Shown here in pieces: positions 41,757 through 49,190 of a DNA stretch of 64,000 nucleotides (position 1 is the stretch's first letter; each line of letters opens with the position of its first letter). The notes under the pieces are model-generated. The model searched no databases. It was not told the DNA's origin and saw nothing but the letters and a program-made list of their open reading frames with translations. The stretch is taken from assembly GCF_015776785.2 (NCBI RefSeq), contig NZ_LFMD02000005.1, positions 129,600 through 193,599 of the forward strand, in the 5' to 3' direction. The stretch is from Kitasatospora sp. SUK 42 (GTDB taxonomy: Bacteria > Actinomycetota > Actinomycetes > Streptomycetales > Streptomycetaceae). Made by a program: the position numbers and the translations under genes.

Positions 41757-42896
41757 ATGATCAGGCGCCGCTCTCTGCTCACCCTCGCGAGCCTCGGCGG
41801 GGCCGCCGCCCTGCTGCCCGCCGCACCCGCCCAGGCCGCCCCGCCACGCACCATCGACCTGCCCGCGCCGACCGTCGGGCGGCCGGTCGGCACCACGACC
41901 CTGCACCTGATCGACCACGACCGCCTCGACCCGTTCGCCCCCACCCCCGGCCCGCGCGAGCTGATGGTGCAGCTCTGGTACCCGGCGCTCGCCGCCGCCG
42001 GGAGGCCCCGCGCGCCCTACACCACGCCTCGGGTCGCGGCCGTGATCGAGCAGGCCCTGTCGGTGGACCCGGGCACCCTCACCCTGGTCCGCCCCACCGC
42101 GCGCGTCGACGCCCCCGCCCACCCGGGCCCGCTCCCGCTGCTGCTGCTCGGGCACGGCCGCAAGGGCGGGCGCAGCAACTGCACCGCGCTGGCCGAGGAG
42201 TTGGCCGCGCACGGCTACCTGGTCGCGGCCGTGGACCACACCTACGACGCCGCCGCCGTCGAGTTCCCCGACGGCCGGCTGGTGCGCAGCGTCCTCCTGG
42301 AGGAGCCACCGGACCGGGACACCGCCGAACGGAAGGAGGTCGCCACCCGGGTCGGCGATCTCGCCTTCGTCACCACGTACCTGACGAGCCGCCACTCGGA
42401 CTTCCGCGTGGACGAGTCGCGGATCGGCGCGCTCGGCCACTCCCTGGGCGGCGCCGCGGCCGCCGAGGCGCTGCGCCAGGACGCGCGCCTGCGCATCGGC
42501 GCCGACCTCGACGGCGGACTGTTCGGCTCCCCCGTCCCGGAGCTCGGCCTGGACCGGCCGTTCCTGCTGCTCACCGGCTTCCCCGACCACGACACCTGGC
42601 AGCGCTGGCGCGAGCACCACCACGCCTGGGGCCGCCAACTGCACACCGCCGGCGCCGGCCACTACAGTTTCACCGACCTGCCGCACGTCGCCGCCTCCGG
42701 CCACCTGCGCGACCACCTCCCCGCCGACCTCTACGCCGCCCTGATCGGCACCATCACCGCCGACCGGGCCACCGAGGTCACCCGCACCTACGTCCGCGCC
42801 TTCGCCGACCGCTTCCTGCGCGACCGCCCCGCCCCGCTCCTCGACGGGCCGTCCCCGCGCTTCCCCGAGGTCGAGTTCCTCTGGAGCCGCGGCTGA
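41757..42896 (+). CDS. Secreted platelet-activating-factor-acetylhydrolase-like lipase/esterase
   Basis: A 379-residue exported alpha/beta hydrolase. The signal peptide MIRRRSLLTLASLGGAAALLPAAP ends near AQAAP; the RRR start could also be Tat-type. Family landmarks are REIMVQLWYP-like RELMVQLWYP, the oxyanion stretch LLLLGHG, AVDHTYDA, the nucleophile in LGHSLGGAAAAE (G-x-S-x-G), the Asp in GADLDGG, and the His in AGHYSFTDLP. ATG 41757 was chosen because it starts at the RRR signal; an overlapping ATG in another frame is a decoy. It would hydrolyse short acyl esters or phospholipids. Confidence 0.85.
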   Translation: MIRRRSLLTLASLGGAAALLPAAPAQAAPPRTIDLPAPTVGRPVGTTTLHLIDHDRLDPFAPTPGPRELMVQLWYPALAAAGRPRAPYTTPRVAAVIEQALSVDPGTLTLVRPTARVDAPAHPGPLPLLLLGHGRKGGRSNCTALAEELAAHGYLVAAVDHTYDAAAVEFPDGRLVRSVLLEEPPDRDTAERKEVATRVGDLAFVTTYLTSRHSDFRVDESRIGALGHSLGGAAAAEALRQDARLRIGADLDGGLFGSPVPELGLDRPFLLLTGFPDHDTWQRWREHHHAWGRQLHTAGAGHYSFTDLPHVAASGHLRDHLPADLYAALIGTITADRATEVTRTYVRAFADRFLRDRPAPLLDGPSPRFPEVEFLWSRG

Positions 42897-42921
42897 GGCG
42901 CGTCTTGCGGATCTTGTCGGA

Positions 42922-43527
42922 TCAGCCCGTGGCGCCGGCCTGCGGGTCCCGGCCGAAGAACGCGGCCAGGCGGTCGTAGGGCGGGGCGTCGGCCGGGGCG
43001 GGGACCTCGGGGCCGAAGGCGTGGTGGTCCGCCTCCCCGCCGCGGTACTCCGGTTTGAGGGCGCCGCGGGCCCAGTCGAGGGCGGTGAGCGCGACCTCGT
43101 GGTCCAGGCCGCCGGTGGACTGGGCGGAGGCATGGGCCAAGTCCCAGGCGTGGACGGCGAATTCGGCGATCTGCTGATCCACCGGGAAGCGGGCCGGGAG
43201 GGGGCCCGCGCCGGGGACGTCGAGAGTGCCGGAGAGGTCGCCGGCCGCGCGCCAGGCCTCGACGAGCCGCTCCGACCCGGCCTCGAAGGCGTGCAGCCAG
43301 TCCTCCTCCACCCGCTCGAAGGGCTGCGACCAGTCCGGCCGGCCGCCGCGCGCCCGGACGGTGAACTGCCGCAGGTCGAACAGGAGATGGCTGATCAGGT
43401 CGCCGACGTCCCAGGAGCGGCAGGGGGTCGGGTGCCCGGCCAGCTCGACACCGATGCCGTCGATCAGCCCTGCGGTCTGCGCGAGGGCGCGGGCGAGCAG
43501 GTCGATCGGGTCGTCCGCTGCGGTCAT
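42922..43527 (-). CDS. TIGR03086-type / mycothiol-dependent maleylpyruvate isomerase-fold protein
   Basis: A 201-residue DinB-like four-helix metal protein. The first metal His is in SWDVGDLISHLLFDLRQF, and the others are in AEFAVHAWDLAHA. The N-terminal half starts DLLARALAQTAGLIDGI, and the segment HPTPCRSWDVGDL is the family hallmark. In actinomycetes this fold serves mycothiol-dependent transferases, but most members are uncharacterised. GAGAGG precedes ATG 43527. Confidence 0.88.
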   Translation of the reverse strand: MTAADDPIDLLARALAQTAGLIDGIGVELAGHPTPCRSWDVGDLISHLLFDLRQFTVRARGGRPDWSQPFERVEEDWLHAFEAGSERLVEAWRAAGDLSGTLDVPGAGPLPARFPVDQQIAEFAVHAWDLAHASAQSTGGLDHEVALTALDWARGALKPEYRGGEADHHAFGPEVPAPADAPPYDRLAAFFGRDPQAGATG

Positions 43528-43555
43528 GGCACACCTCTCGGTCGGGGAGCACGGG

Positions 43556-43603
43556 TCGTGCCGGGCGATCGTAAGCGCGGCCGCCGACGGCCGCCCGGCA
43601 CGA
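43556..43603 (-). terminator. Hairpin terminator after SDR gene
   Basis: A 12-bp perfect outer stem (TCGTGCCGGGCG and complement) encloses a second GC-rich inverted repeat, 18 bp past the SDR stop. Confidence 0.55.
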
Positions 43604-43620
43604 CACCGCGCCCCCGGGTC

Positions 43621-44376
43621 TCAGACCGCGAACCCGCCGTCCACCGACAGCTCCGCGCCCGTGACGTTCCGGCCGCCCTCGCCGGCCAGGTACGAGACGG
43701 CGGCCGCGACGTCCTCCACCGCGCCGTAGCGTCCGAGCGCGATGAAGCCGCGCTGGAGGTCGGCGGACTCGCCGTCGCTCGGGTTCATGTCGGTGTCGAT
43801 CGGCCCCGGGTGCACCAGGTTGGCGGTGATCCCGCGCGGGCCGAGCTCCCGGGCCAGCCCCTTGGTCAGGCCGATCAGCGCGGCCTTGCTGGTCGCGTAG
43901 AGCGTGGCGCCGGGGAAGGCGACGCGCTGGGCGATGCAGCTGCCGATGTTCACGATCCGTCCGCCCTCGGTCAGGTGCGACGCGGCGGCCTGCGCGTAGA
44001 GCAGGGGCGCGCGGACGTTCACCTCCAGCACTCGGTCGACCTCGTCGAGCGGGGCCTCCTCGATCGGCCCGGCGGCGCCGACGCCCGCGTTGTTCACCAG
44101 GATGTCCAGCCGTCCGAACCGCTCGGCGACGGCCGCCACCGCGGCGCGCACCGCCTCCGGGTCGGCGCTGTCCGCGCGGACGGCCCAGCCGTTGCGCCCC
44201 ATCGCGGTGATCTTCGCGACCACCGCCTCGGCCCGCTCGGCCGAGCCCTGGTAGGTCAGCGCCACGTCGGCGCCGTCCTCGGCCAGCCGCAGCGCTACCG
44301 CCGCACCGATCCCCCGGCTGCCGCCGGTCACCAGGGCCACCTTGCCGTCGAGCGCCGCCGCACCGTTCATCGTCAT
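43621..44376 (-). CDS. Short-chain dehydrogenase/reductase (3-oxoacyl-ACP reductase-like)
   Basis: A 251-residue classical SDR. The cofactor motif is VTGGSRGIGAAVA (TGxxxGxG) and the structural motif is NNAG. The catalytic set is N, S (IVNIGSC), Y and K in ATLYATSKAAL. The end reads GAELSVDGGFAV, as in FabG-like enzymes. A basic residue after the Gly-rich loop suggests NADPH. ATG 44376 and ATG 44370 are both possible starts; GAGGAG lies upstream. No regulator is adjacent; the substrate is unknown. Confidence 0.92.
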   Translation of the reverse strand: MTMNGAAALDGKVALVTGGSRGIGAAVALRLAEDGADVALTYQGSAERAEAVVAKITAMGRNGWAVRADSADPEAVRAAVAAVAERFGRLDILVNNAGVGAAGPIEEAPLDEVDRVLEVNVRAPLLYAQAAASHLTEGGRIVNIGSCIAQRVAFPGATLYATSKAALIGLTKGLARELGPRGITANLVHPGPIDTDMNPSDGESADLQRGFIALGRYGAVEDVAAAVSYLAGEGGRNVTGAELSVDGGFAV

Positions 44377-44519
44377 GGCTGAAGATCTCCTCGTTCCGGA
44401 TGTTTCGATCGCGGCCCGATCGGGGTTCCGATCAGTGCTCCGCTCTCGGACACGAGTCGATCCTGATCCAGGGGGCTTGACATCTCCGGCGGTATTCAGA
44501 CGTCGCGTTCAACTTTCAA

Positions 44520-45203
44520 CTACAACCCCGCGCGCCCCCGGTAGTACGAACCGACCGCCGGCTGTCCGGTGTAGTTCGGTCCGGCCGCCGGGTCGGCGCC
44601 GGCGTACTCGAAGGGCAGCTCGACCGGCCGCCCGCCGTCCAGGAGCAGCAGGTGCCGGCGCGCGCGGTACTCGAACCCGGCCGCCCGCAGCGCCGCCACC
44701 ACGGCGCGCGCCGCACCGGACCCGTCGGGCCGGCGCACCGAGTCCGGGTCGAAGTGCGCGGCGAAGCGCCCGTCCGGGGCCAGCCAGGAGGCGGCCCGGG
44801 CGATCACGCCGAGCTGGTCGCCGAGGTAGTGCAGCCCGTGCACACAGGTGATCAGGTCGTACGACCGCTGCGGCGCCCAGTCCGCGAGCGCCGCCGTGAC
44901 CAGCCGGAGGTTCCCCGGAACGGCCGCGGCCGGTGGCGGGGCGAGCGGCCCGACCAGGTCGACGCCGGTCAGCTCGGCCGCCGCGGGCAGCAGCCGCGCG
45001 GCCTCCGCAAGCGCCCGCCCCTCCCCGCTGCACAGGTCCAGCCAGCCGGGCGCCGCGCCGCGCTCCCGCAGCCAGCCGGCGGGATCGAAGCCGAGCTCCC
45101 GGGCGTAGCTGTTGACTCCGCTGAGACCGCGTTCGCGGTTCATGGTGCGGTTGGCCACCACGGAGGAGGCGGTGAGCTCGCTGTCGCTGATCAGTCGGAC
45201 CAT
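44520..45203 (-). CDS. Class I SAM-dependent methyltransferase
   Basis: A 227-residue soluble methyltransferase. Motif I is WLDLCSGEGRALAEAARLL, with LTGVDLVG as the acidic end of beta-2. Motif post-I/II is YDLITCVHGLHYLGD, and motif III is SWLAPDGRFAAHFD. An N-terminal helical cap starts RERGLSGVNSYARELGF. ATG 45203 has TAGGGT 6 nt upstream and no Shine-Dalgarno, so it is probably leaderless. The acceptor substrate is unknown. Confidence 0.85.
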   Translation of the reverse strand: MVRLISDSELTASSVVANRTMNRERGLSGVNSYARELGFDPAGWLRERGAAPGWLDLCSGEGRALAEAARLLPAAAELTGVDLVGPLAPPPAAAVPGNLRLVTAALADWAPQRSYDLITCVHGLHYLGDQLGVIARAASWLAPDGRFAAHFDPDSVRRPDGSGAARAVVAALRAAGFEYRARRHLLLLDGGRPVELPFEYAGADPAAGPNYTGQPAVGSYYRGRAGL

Positions 45204-45209
45204 CGGCCG

Positions 45210-45215
45210 ACCCTA
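45210..45215 (-). promoter_or_regulatory. -10 box (TAGGGT) of leaderless methyltransferase gene
   Basis: TAGGGT on the minus strand ends 6 nt before ATG 45203. Confidence 0.5.
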
Positions 45216-45243
45216 CCGGCGCCGGTGGCGGGCCGACGCACCG

Positions 45244-45285
45244 GGCCGAGCGGCCGCCCCTGGGTCGGGGGGCGGCCGCTCGGCC
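45244..45285 (-). terminator. Strong hairpin terminator after Rpf-LysM gene
   Basis: A 17-bp perfect stem (GGCCGAGCGGCCGCCCC and complement) with an 8-nt loop, ~100 bp after the stop of the Rpf-LysM gene. Confidence 0.6.
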
Positions 45286-45305
45286 GGGGTTGCGAGGCTG
45301 CGCCG

Positions 45306-45345
45306 GAGGCCGCGTCGGAGGACGCGTCGGAGGACGCGTCGGGGA
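45306..45345. repeat. Short tandem repeat GTCGGAGGACGC
   Basis: Three near-identical 12-bp units lie in the 3' untranslated region of the Rpf-LysM gene, between the stop codon and the terminator. Confidence 0.6.
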
Positions 45346-45385
45346 CGTGCCAGGCGCAGCGTCAGGGGCTACGGCAGGGACCGCG

Positions 45386-46147
45386 TCAGACGGTCAGGGT
45401 CTGGCCCGGGTAGATCAGGTCCGGGTCGCCGCCGATGGTGCGCGCGTTCTTCTGGTAGAGGCCGTCGGTGCTGGTACCGAACTTGGCCGCGATGCCGCTG
45501 AGGGTGTCACCGCTCTTGACGGTGTAGCCGCCGCCGGCGGTGTTCTTCGGCGCGACCGGCGCCGACTGGGCCGGCTTGGCCGACGGCTGGCCCTTCGACG
45601 CCTGCGGCGCCTTCGGAGCCTGCGCCTTCGCCTTGGGCGCGGCCTGCTGGGTGCTCTTCGCCGCGGGCTTCGCAGCGGGCTTCGCGGCCCGCTTGGACGT
45701 CGCGGCCGAGCCGGAGTCCGCGGTGGTGTCGGGGGCCGCCGGGGCGCCGCCCCTGCTCAGGCCCGCCTTCTGGGAGCAGACGGGCCAGGCGCCCGGCCCC
45801 TGCGAGGCGAGCACCTTCTCGGCGACGGCGATCTGCTGCGCCTTGGTCGCCTGGTTGGCCTGGGAGGCGTACGCGGTCCCGCCGTACGCGGCCCAGGTGG
45901 ACGGGGTGAACTGCAGTCCGCCGTGGAAACCGTTTCCGGTGCTGATGCTCCAGTTCCCGCCGCTCTCGCACTGGGCGACGGAGTCCCAGGCGGAGGTGGT
46001 CGCGGCGGAGGCCGAGGTGGCCGTGACGAGGCCGGCCACCGGCAGGGCCGCGACAGCGGCGCCGGCGACGACCGCCATCCGCACGCGGTTGCGCTTGGTG
46101 GCGGTGGAGGTGGTGGTGGCAGCGGCGGTCTCGTGACGGGGATTCAT
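45386..46147 (-). CDS. Resuscitation-promoting-factor-type muralytic protein with LysM
   Basis: A 253-residue exported cell-wall hydrolase. The signal peptide ends at ATSASA (~48). The Rpf domain (~52-125) contains WDSVAQCESGGNWSIST, with the catalytic Glu, and GFHGGLQFTPSTWAAYGG. An Ala/Lys/Pro-rich linker follows (~130-200). The C-terminal LysM (~206-253) reads YTVKSGDTLSGIAAKFG and DLIYPGQTLTV. Such proteins cut peptidoglycan glycan strands during spore germination and outgrowth. AGAGGACC precedes ATG 46147. A long upstream leader suggests RNA- or regulator-level control. Confidence 0.95.
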   Translation of the reverse strand: MNPRHETAAATTTSTATKRNRVRMAVVAGAAVAALPVAGLVTATSASAATTSAWDSVAQCESGGNWSISTGNGFHGGLQFTPSTWAAYGGTAYASQANQATKAQQIAVAEKVLASQGPGAWPVCSQKAGLSRGGAPAAPDTTADSGSAATSKRAAKPAAKPAAKSTQQAAPKAKAQAPKAPQASKGQPSAKPAQSAPVAPKNTAGGGYTVKSGDTLSGIAAKFGTSTDGLYQKNARTIGGDPDLIYPGQTLTV

Positions 46148-46700
46148 ACAGGTCCTCTCGACAAGCCCCGGGCGGGCAGGCGGAACCAGGCCCGGGACAT
46201 GGGCCGGCCGTCGCACTCACCGCACTCGATGGGCGGCCGGACACGTGTCGGACGTGCCGTGCCGCCCCGGTCACCTCCGCTCGCCGACGGCCTGTTCGAG
46301 CCGGTCTCGTCGGCGGGCACCGCCCTCGCGCCGGGGGTCAGTCGGCGGGCCGTGCGTCGGGGTGGACCCGGGTGGCGCTCGTTGCGCCGCCAATGAAGCT
46401 AGGGGCATGACGGAGCCTCAGCAAGCGATTCTTGGTCGCCGCAGGTCAGATGACTGTTACCGGCGGTATCGATCAAGAACGTGCGCCCGATATGACCGCA
46501 TTTGACCACATTTTCTAGATCAAATGATCAATCTTCGTGCTTGCGCTCACACCTATCCATCCGTGAAGCGCCGCACACCATCCACACACCGCGACCACTT
46601 CCTGACGCACCGTCACCATCGCAACCGGAGTTCCCGATTCCGTGCGGCCGCCAAGTGGGATCCACCACACCCGGCACCCTCCGCGACCGCGTGATCGCGC
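46148..46700 (-). promoter_or_regulatory. Long leader/promoter region of the Rpf-LysM gene
   Basis: These 553 bp contain no gene. The distal part (46400-46560) is AT-rich, with TGATC-ATT-TGATC and GATCGATACCGCCGGTAAC motifs, and is probably the promoter/regulator zone. The proximal ~300 bp are GC-rich with a stem formed by GCCGACG...CGTCGGC near 46280-46315. In streptomycetes rpf genes often have c-di-AMP (ydaO) riboswitches here, but its conserved core sequences were not found. Confidence 0.45.
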
Positions 46701-47369
46701 TCAGTCGCGCCCGTCGAGCTCCGCGTCCCGCGCCAGCAGGGCCGCCTGCACCCGGTTCTCGCAGCCCAGCTTGGCCAGGATCCGGCTGACGTACGTCTTC
46801 ACGGTCGCCTCGCTCATGTGGATCCGCGCCCCCGCGTCCGCGTTCGACAGACCCTCACCGAGCAGCGCCAGCACCTCCAGCTCGCGCGCGGTGAGCACCT
46901 CCAGCCGGCGCCGGGCCGCGGCGCTGCGGGCGGCCGCCGAGGGGCCGCGCCCGGCGGCCAGCGAGTCGACGATGTGCCGGGTGGCGGCCGGGGAGAGGAA
47001 GGCGTTCCCGCTGGCCGCCGCCCGTACGGCCTGGATCAGCTCGTTCGGCGCGGTGTCCTTGAGCAGGAATCCGGCGCCGCCATCGGTCACGGCGCGCAGG
47101 ACGTTCTCGCGCTCCCCGAAGGTGGTGAGGATGATCGCCCGTGCGCCGGGCGCGACCCTCGCCAGCTCCCCGAGCGCCGTCAGCCCGTCCATCACCGGCA
47201 TCTGAATGTCCAGCAGCACCACGTCCACCCGGTGCGCCCGGGCCAGCTCCAGCGCCTCCCGGCCGTCGGCGGCCTCGGCGACCACCTCGATGTCGTCGGC
47301 CGAGCCCAGGATCATCCTGATCCCGGCCCGGATGAGCGGCTCGTCGTCGGCGACGAGGACTCGGATCAC
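46701..47369 (-). CDS. NarL/FixJ-type response regulator
   Basis: A 222-residue two-component regulator. The receiver has D8-D9, phosphoacceptor D54 in VVLLDIQMPVMDG, the Thr in IILTTFGE and the Lys in GFLLKDTAPNEL. The LuxR-type helix-turn-helix spans LTARELEVLALLGEGLSNADAGARIHMSEATVKTYVSRIL. This is the intact version of what the truncated regulator at 217-549 lacks. It lies 141 bp downstream of its cognate kinase. GTG 47369 follows GAGGGGA. Confidence 0.95.
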   Translation of the reverse strand: MIRVLVADDEPLIRAGIRMILGSADDIEVVAEAADGREALELARAHRVDVVLLDIQMPVMDGLTALGELARVAPGARAIILTTFGERENVLRAVTDGGAGFLLKDTAPNELIQAVRAAASGNAFLSPAATRHIVDSLAAGRGPSAAARSAAARRRLEVLTARELEVLALLGEGLSNADAGARIHMSEATVKTYVSRILAKLGCENRVQAALLARDAELDGRD

Positions 47370-47510
47370 TGCTGGTCATTCCCCTCGAACGGCAGGTCGG
47401 CTGCCGCACCATCCTCACATCCCGCCGGGCCCGGCCCGCACCACCCCCGGCCCGAACCGACCCGGTACCAGCCGCCCGGCCCTCCCCGCCTCCCGGGAGC
47501 ACGCGGGCGC

Positions 47511-49169
47511 TCAGTTCTTGCTGACGTACTCCTGCTTGTCCACCAACGCGCCGTCCTTGAAGCAGAACCTCGCCACGTGCTGCTCGTTCCAGGCCACGCC
47601 GCCCTCGCCGTCCAGGACGAACCAGCGGCAGTGCGCGCCCGCCGGCACCTCGGGGCCGGTGCCCTTGTAGTCCTCGGTGAAGAAGTCGCTGCCCCGCGGC
47701 AGCGTGCGCAGCACCTCGGACTCCGCGGTGCCGACCGTGATCCGGTCGAACACCGACTTGCTCACCGTCGCGTCGTTGGTGCCCTGGACGAACGCGACCA
47801 CGCCCCAGACCAGCAGGCCCAGCACGGTCAGCGCGACCACGCCCACCCCGACCCCGCAGCCGATCGCCGGGCTGCGCCGCCCGCCGTCCACCTCGTCGGC
47901 GGGCGACAGGCCGTCCAGCGCCCAGTCGTCGAGCCCGGCCACCGCGCCGTCCTGCTCCTCCCCCTCGTACGGCAGCACGGCCGCGAGCCGGAAGCCCAGC
48001 TCGGGCGTCGGCCCGGCGTGCACCATGCCGCCGACCAACCGGGCGCGCTCCCGCAGGCCGGCCAGCCCCTGACCGCCGCTCACCGCCTGGCCCGCGCCGG
48101 AGCGCGCGCCGACGAGCTCCGGCGCACGGGGGTTGGTCACCTCCACCACCAGCGCATCCGGTTCGTACCGGAGCGCGACCGCGATCGGTGCGCCGGGGGC
48201 GTGCTTGTGCGCGTTGGTGAGCGCCTCCTGCACGATCCGGTACGCCGCGTGGTCGACCGCGGCCGCCAGCGGACGCCGCTCCCCCTCCGCCGAGAACGCC
48301 ACCCGCGCCCCGGCCGCCAGGGAGGACTCCACCAGCCCCGCGATCCCGTCCACCCCGCCCCGGGCCGCCGCCCCACCCGACGGGCCGGCCACCGGCGGCA
48401 ACGCCGTCGACTCGTCGTGCAGCACCCCGACCACCTCGCGCAGCTCGCGCATCGCGGCCACCGCCGCCTGCCGCAGCACCCCGACCGCCTCCCGCTGCCG
48501 GTCGTTCAGCGTACGGTCCACCTCCAGCGCGCCCGAGTGCACGGAGATCAGCGCGAGCTGGTGGCCCAGGCTGTCGTGCATGTCCTGGGCGATCCGGTGC
48601 CGTTCGCGCAGCCGCGCCTGGTGCACCACCATCACCCGCTCGCGCAGCAGCTGGTCGTTGCGCTCGCGCAGCGCGTCCAGCAGCGCGCGCCGCTGCGCCC
48701 GGTAGCGGCCGTAGAGCGCGGGCAGCACCGCGAGCACCAGGAAGCCGGCCAGCGAAAGCCCGATGATCAGCTTGGGCGAGGCCGAGCCCATGTCCTTCAG
48801 CACCCCGGACACCATGAACAGCAACCAGCTCGCCGTGAACGCCCCGACCAGCGCCCAGACCCGGCGGATCCGCGCCCCGGCCGTCCAGCCCACGCACACC
48901 AGCAGCAGCACCGACCCGACCGACCAGCCCGTCACCACCGCGGTCAGCATCAGCACGGGCGCCGGGAACCCCCGCCGCAGCACCCACAGCACGGCGACGG
49001 CCAGCCCGACCGGCAGCGTCAGCCCACTGTCGGCCACCGCCTCCAGCAGGGCGGCGAACCCGGCCATCAGCAGCGTCAACAGGGCCTCGCCCACCACCCG
49101 CCGGGGCGGCCAGGGCCCCGGCAGCGCCGTCCGTACCACCTTCGACCAGGCCCGTGCGATCGCATCCAC
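47511..49169 (-). CDS. Sensor histidine kinase with extra C-terminal membrane anchor and outer domain
   Basis: A 552-residue kinase. Four to five N-terminal helices (~28-155) precede the HisKA_3 phosphoacceptor helix with H198 in AQDMHDSLGHQL. The HATPase has TNAHKHAPGAP (N box) and GGQGLAGLRERARLVGG (G box). Instead of ending there, the protein adds a transmembrane segment (~436-462) and a ~88-residue domain that should lie outside the cell: ITVGTAESEVLRTLPRGSDF and CRWFVLDG...RFCFKDG, resembling SmpA/BamE-type modules with two Cys. Start: GTG 49169 with TAGCCT 6 nt upstream. Its partner is the regulator at 46701. Confidence 0.88.
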   Translation of the reverse strand: MDAIARAWSKVVRTALPGPWPPRRVVGEALLTLLMAGFAALLEAVADSGLTLPVGLAVAVLWVLRRGFPAPVLMLTAVVTGWSVGSVLLLVCVGWTAGARIRRVWALVGAFTASWLLFMVSGVLKDMGSASPKLIIGLSLAGFLVLAVLPALYGRYRAQRRALLDALRERNDQLLRERVMVVHQARLRERHRIAQDMHDSLGHQLALISVHSGALEVDRTLNDRQREAVGVLRQAAVAAMRELREVVGVLHDESTALPPVAGPSGGAAARGGVDGIAGLVESSLAAGARVAFSAEGERRPLAAAVDHAAYRIVQEALTNAHKHAPGAPIAVALRYEPDALVVEVTNPRAPELVGARSGAGQAVSGGQGLAGLRERARLVGGMVHAGPTPELGFRLAAVLPYEGEEQDGAVAGLDDWALDGLSPADEVDGGRRSPAIGCGVGVGVVALTVLGLLVWGVVAFVQGTNDATVSKSVFDRITVGTAESEVLRTLPRGSDFFTEDYKGTGPEVPAGAHCRWFVLDGEGGVAWNEQHVARFCFKDGALVDKQEYVSKN

Positions 49170-49175
49170 CCGACG

Positions 49176-49181
49176 AGGCTA
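49176..49181 (-). promoter_or_regulatory. -10 box (TAGCCT) of leaderless histidine kinase gene
   Basis: TAGCCT on the minus strand ends 6 nt before GTG 49169, supporting the GTG start. Confidence 0.5.
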
Positions 49182-49190
49182 GCGGGCCGG

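Noticed and set aside
46148..46460. Possible c-di-AMP (ydaO) riboswitch before the Rpf-LysM gene
   Set aside because: The location fits and there is a GAGCGGAGGTGACCGGGG stretch, but the hallmark GGGGTGAAT and CAGCTNACC cores are absent in the right order. Kept only as a leader region; an Rfam search would decide.
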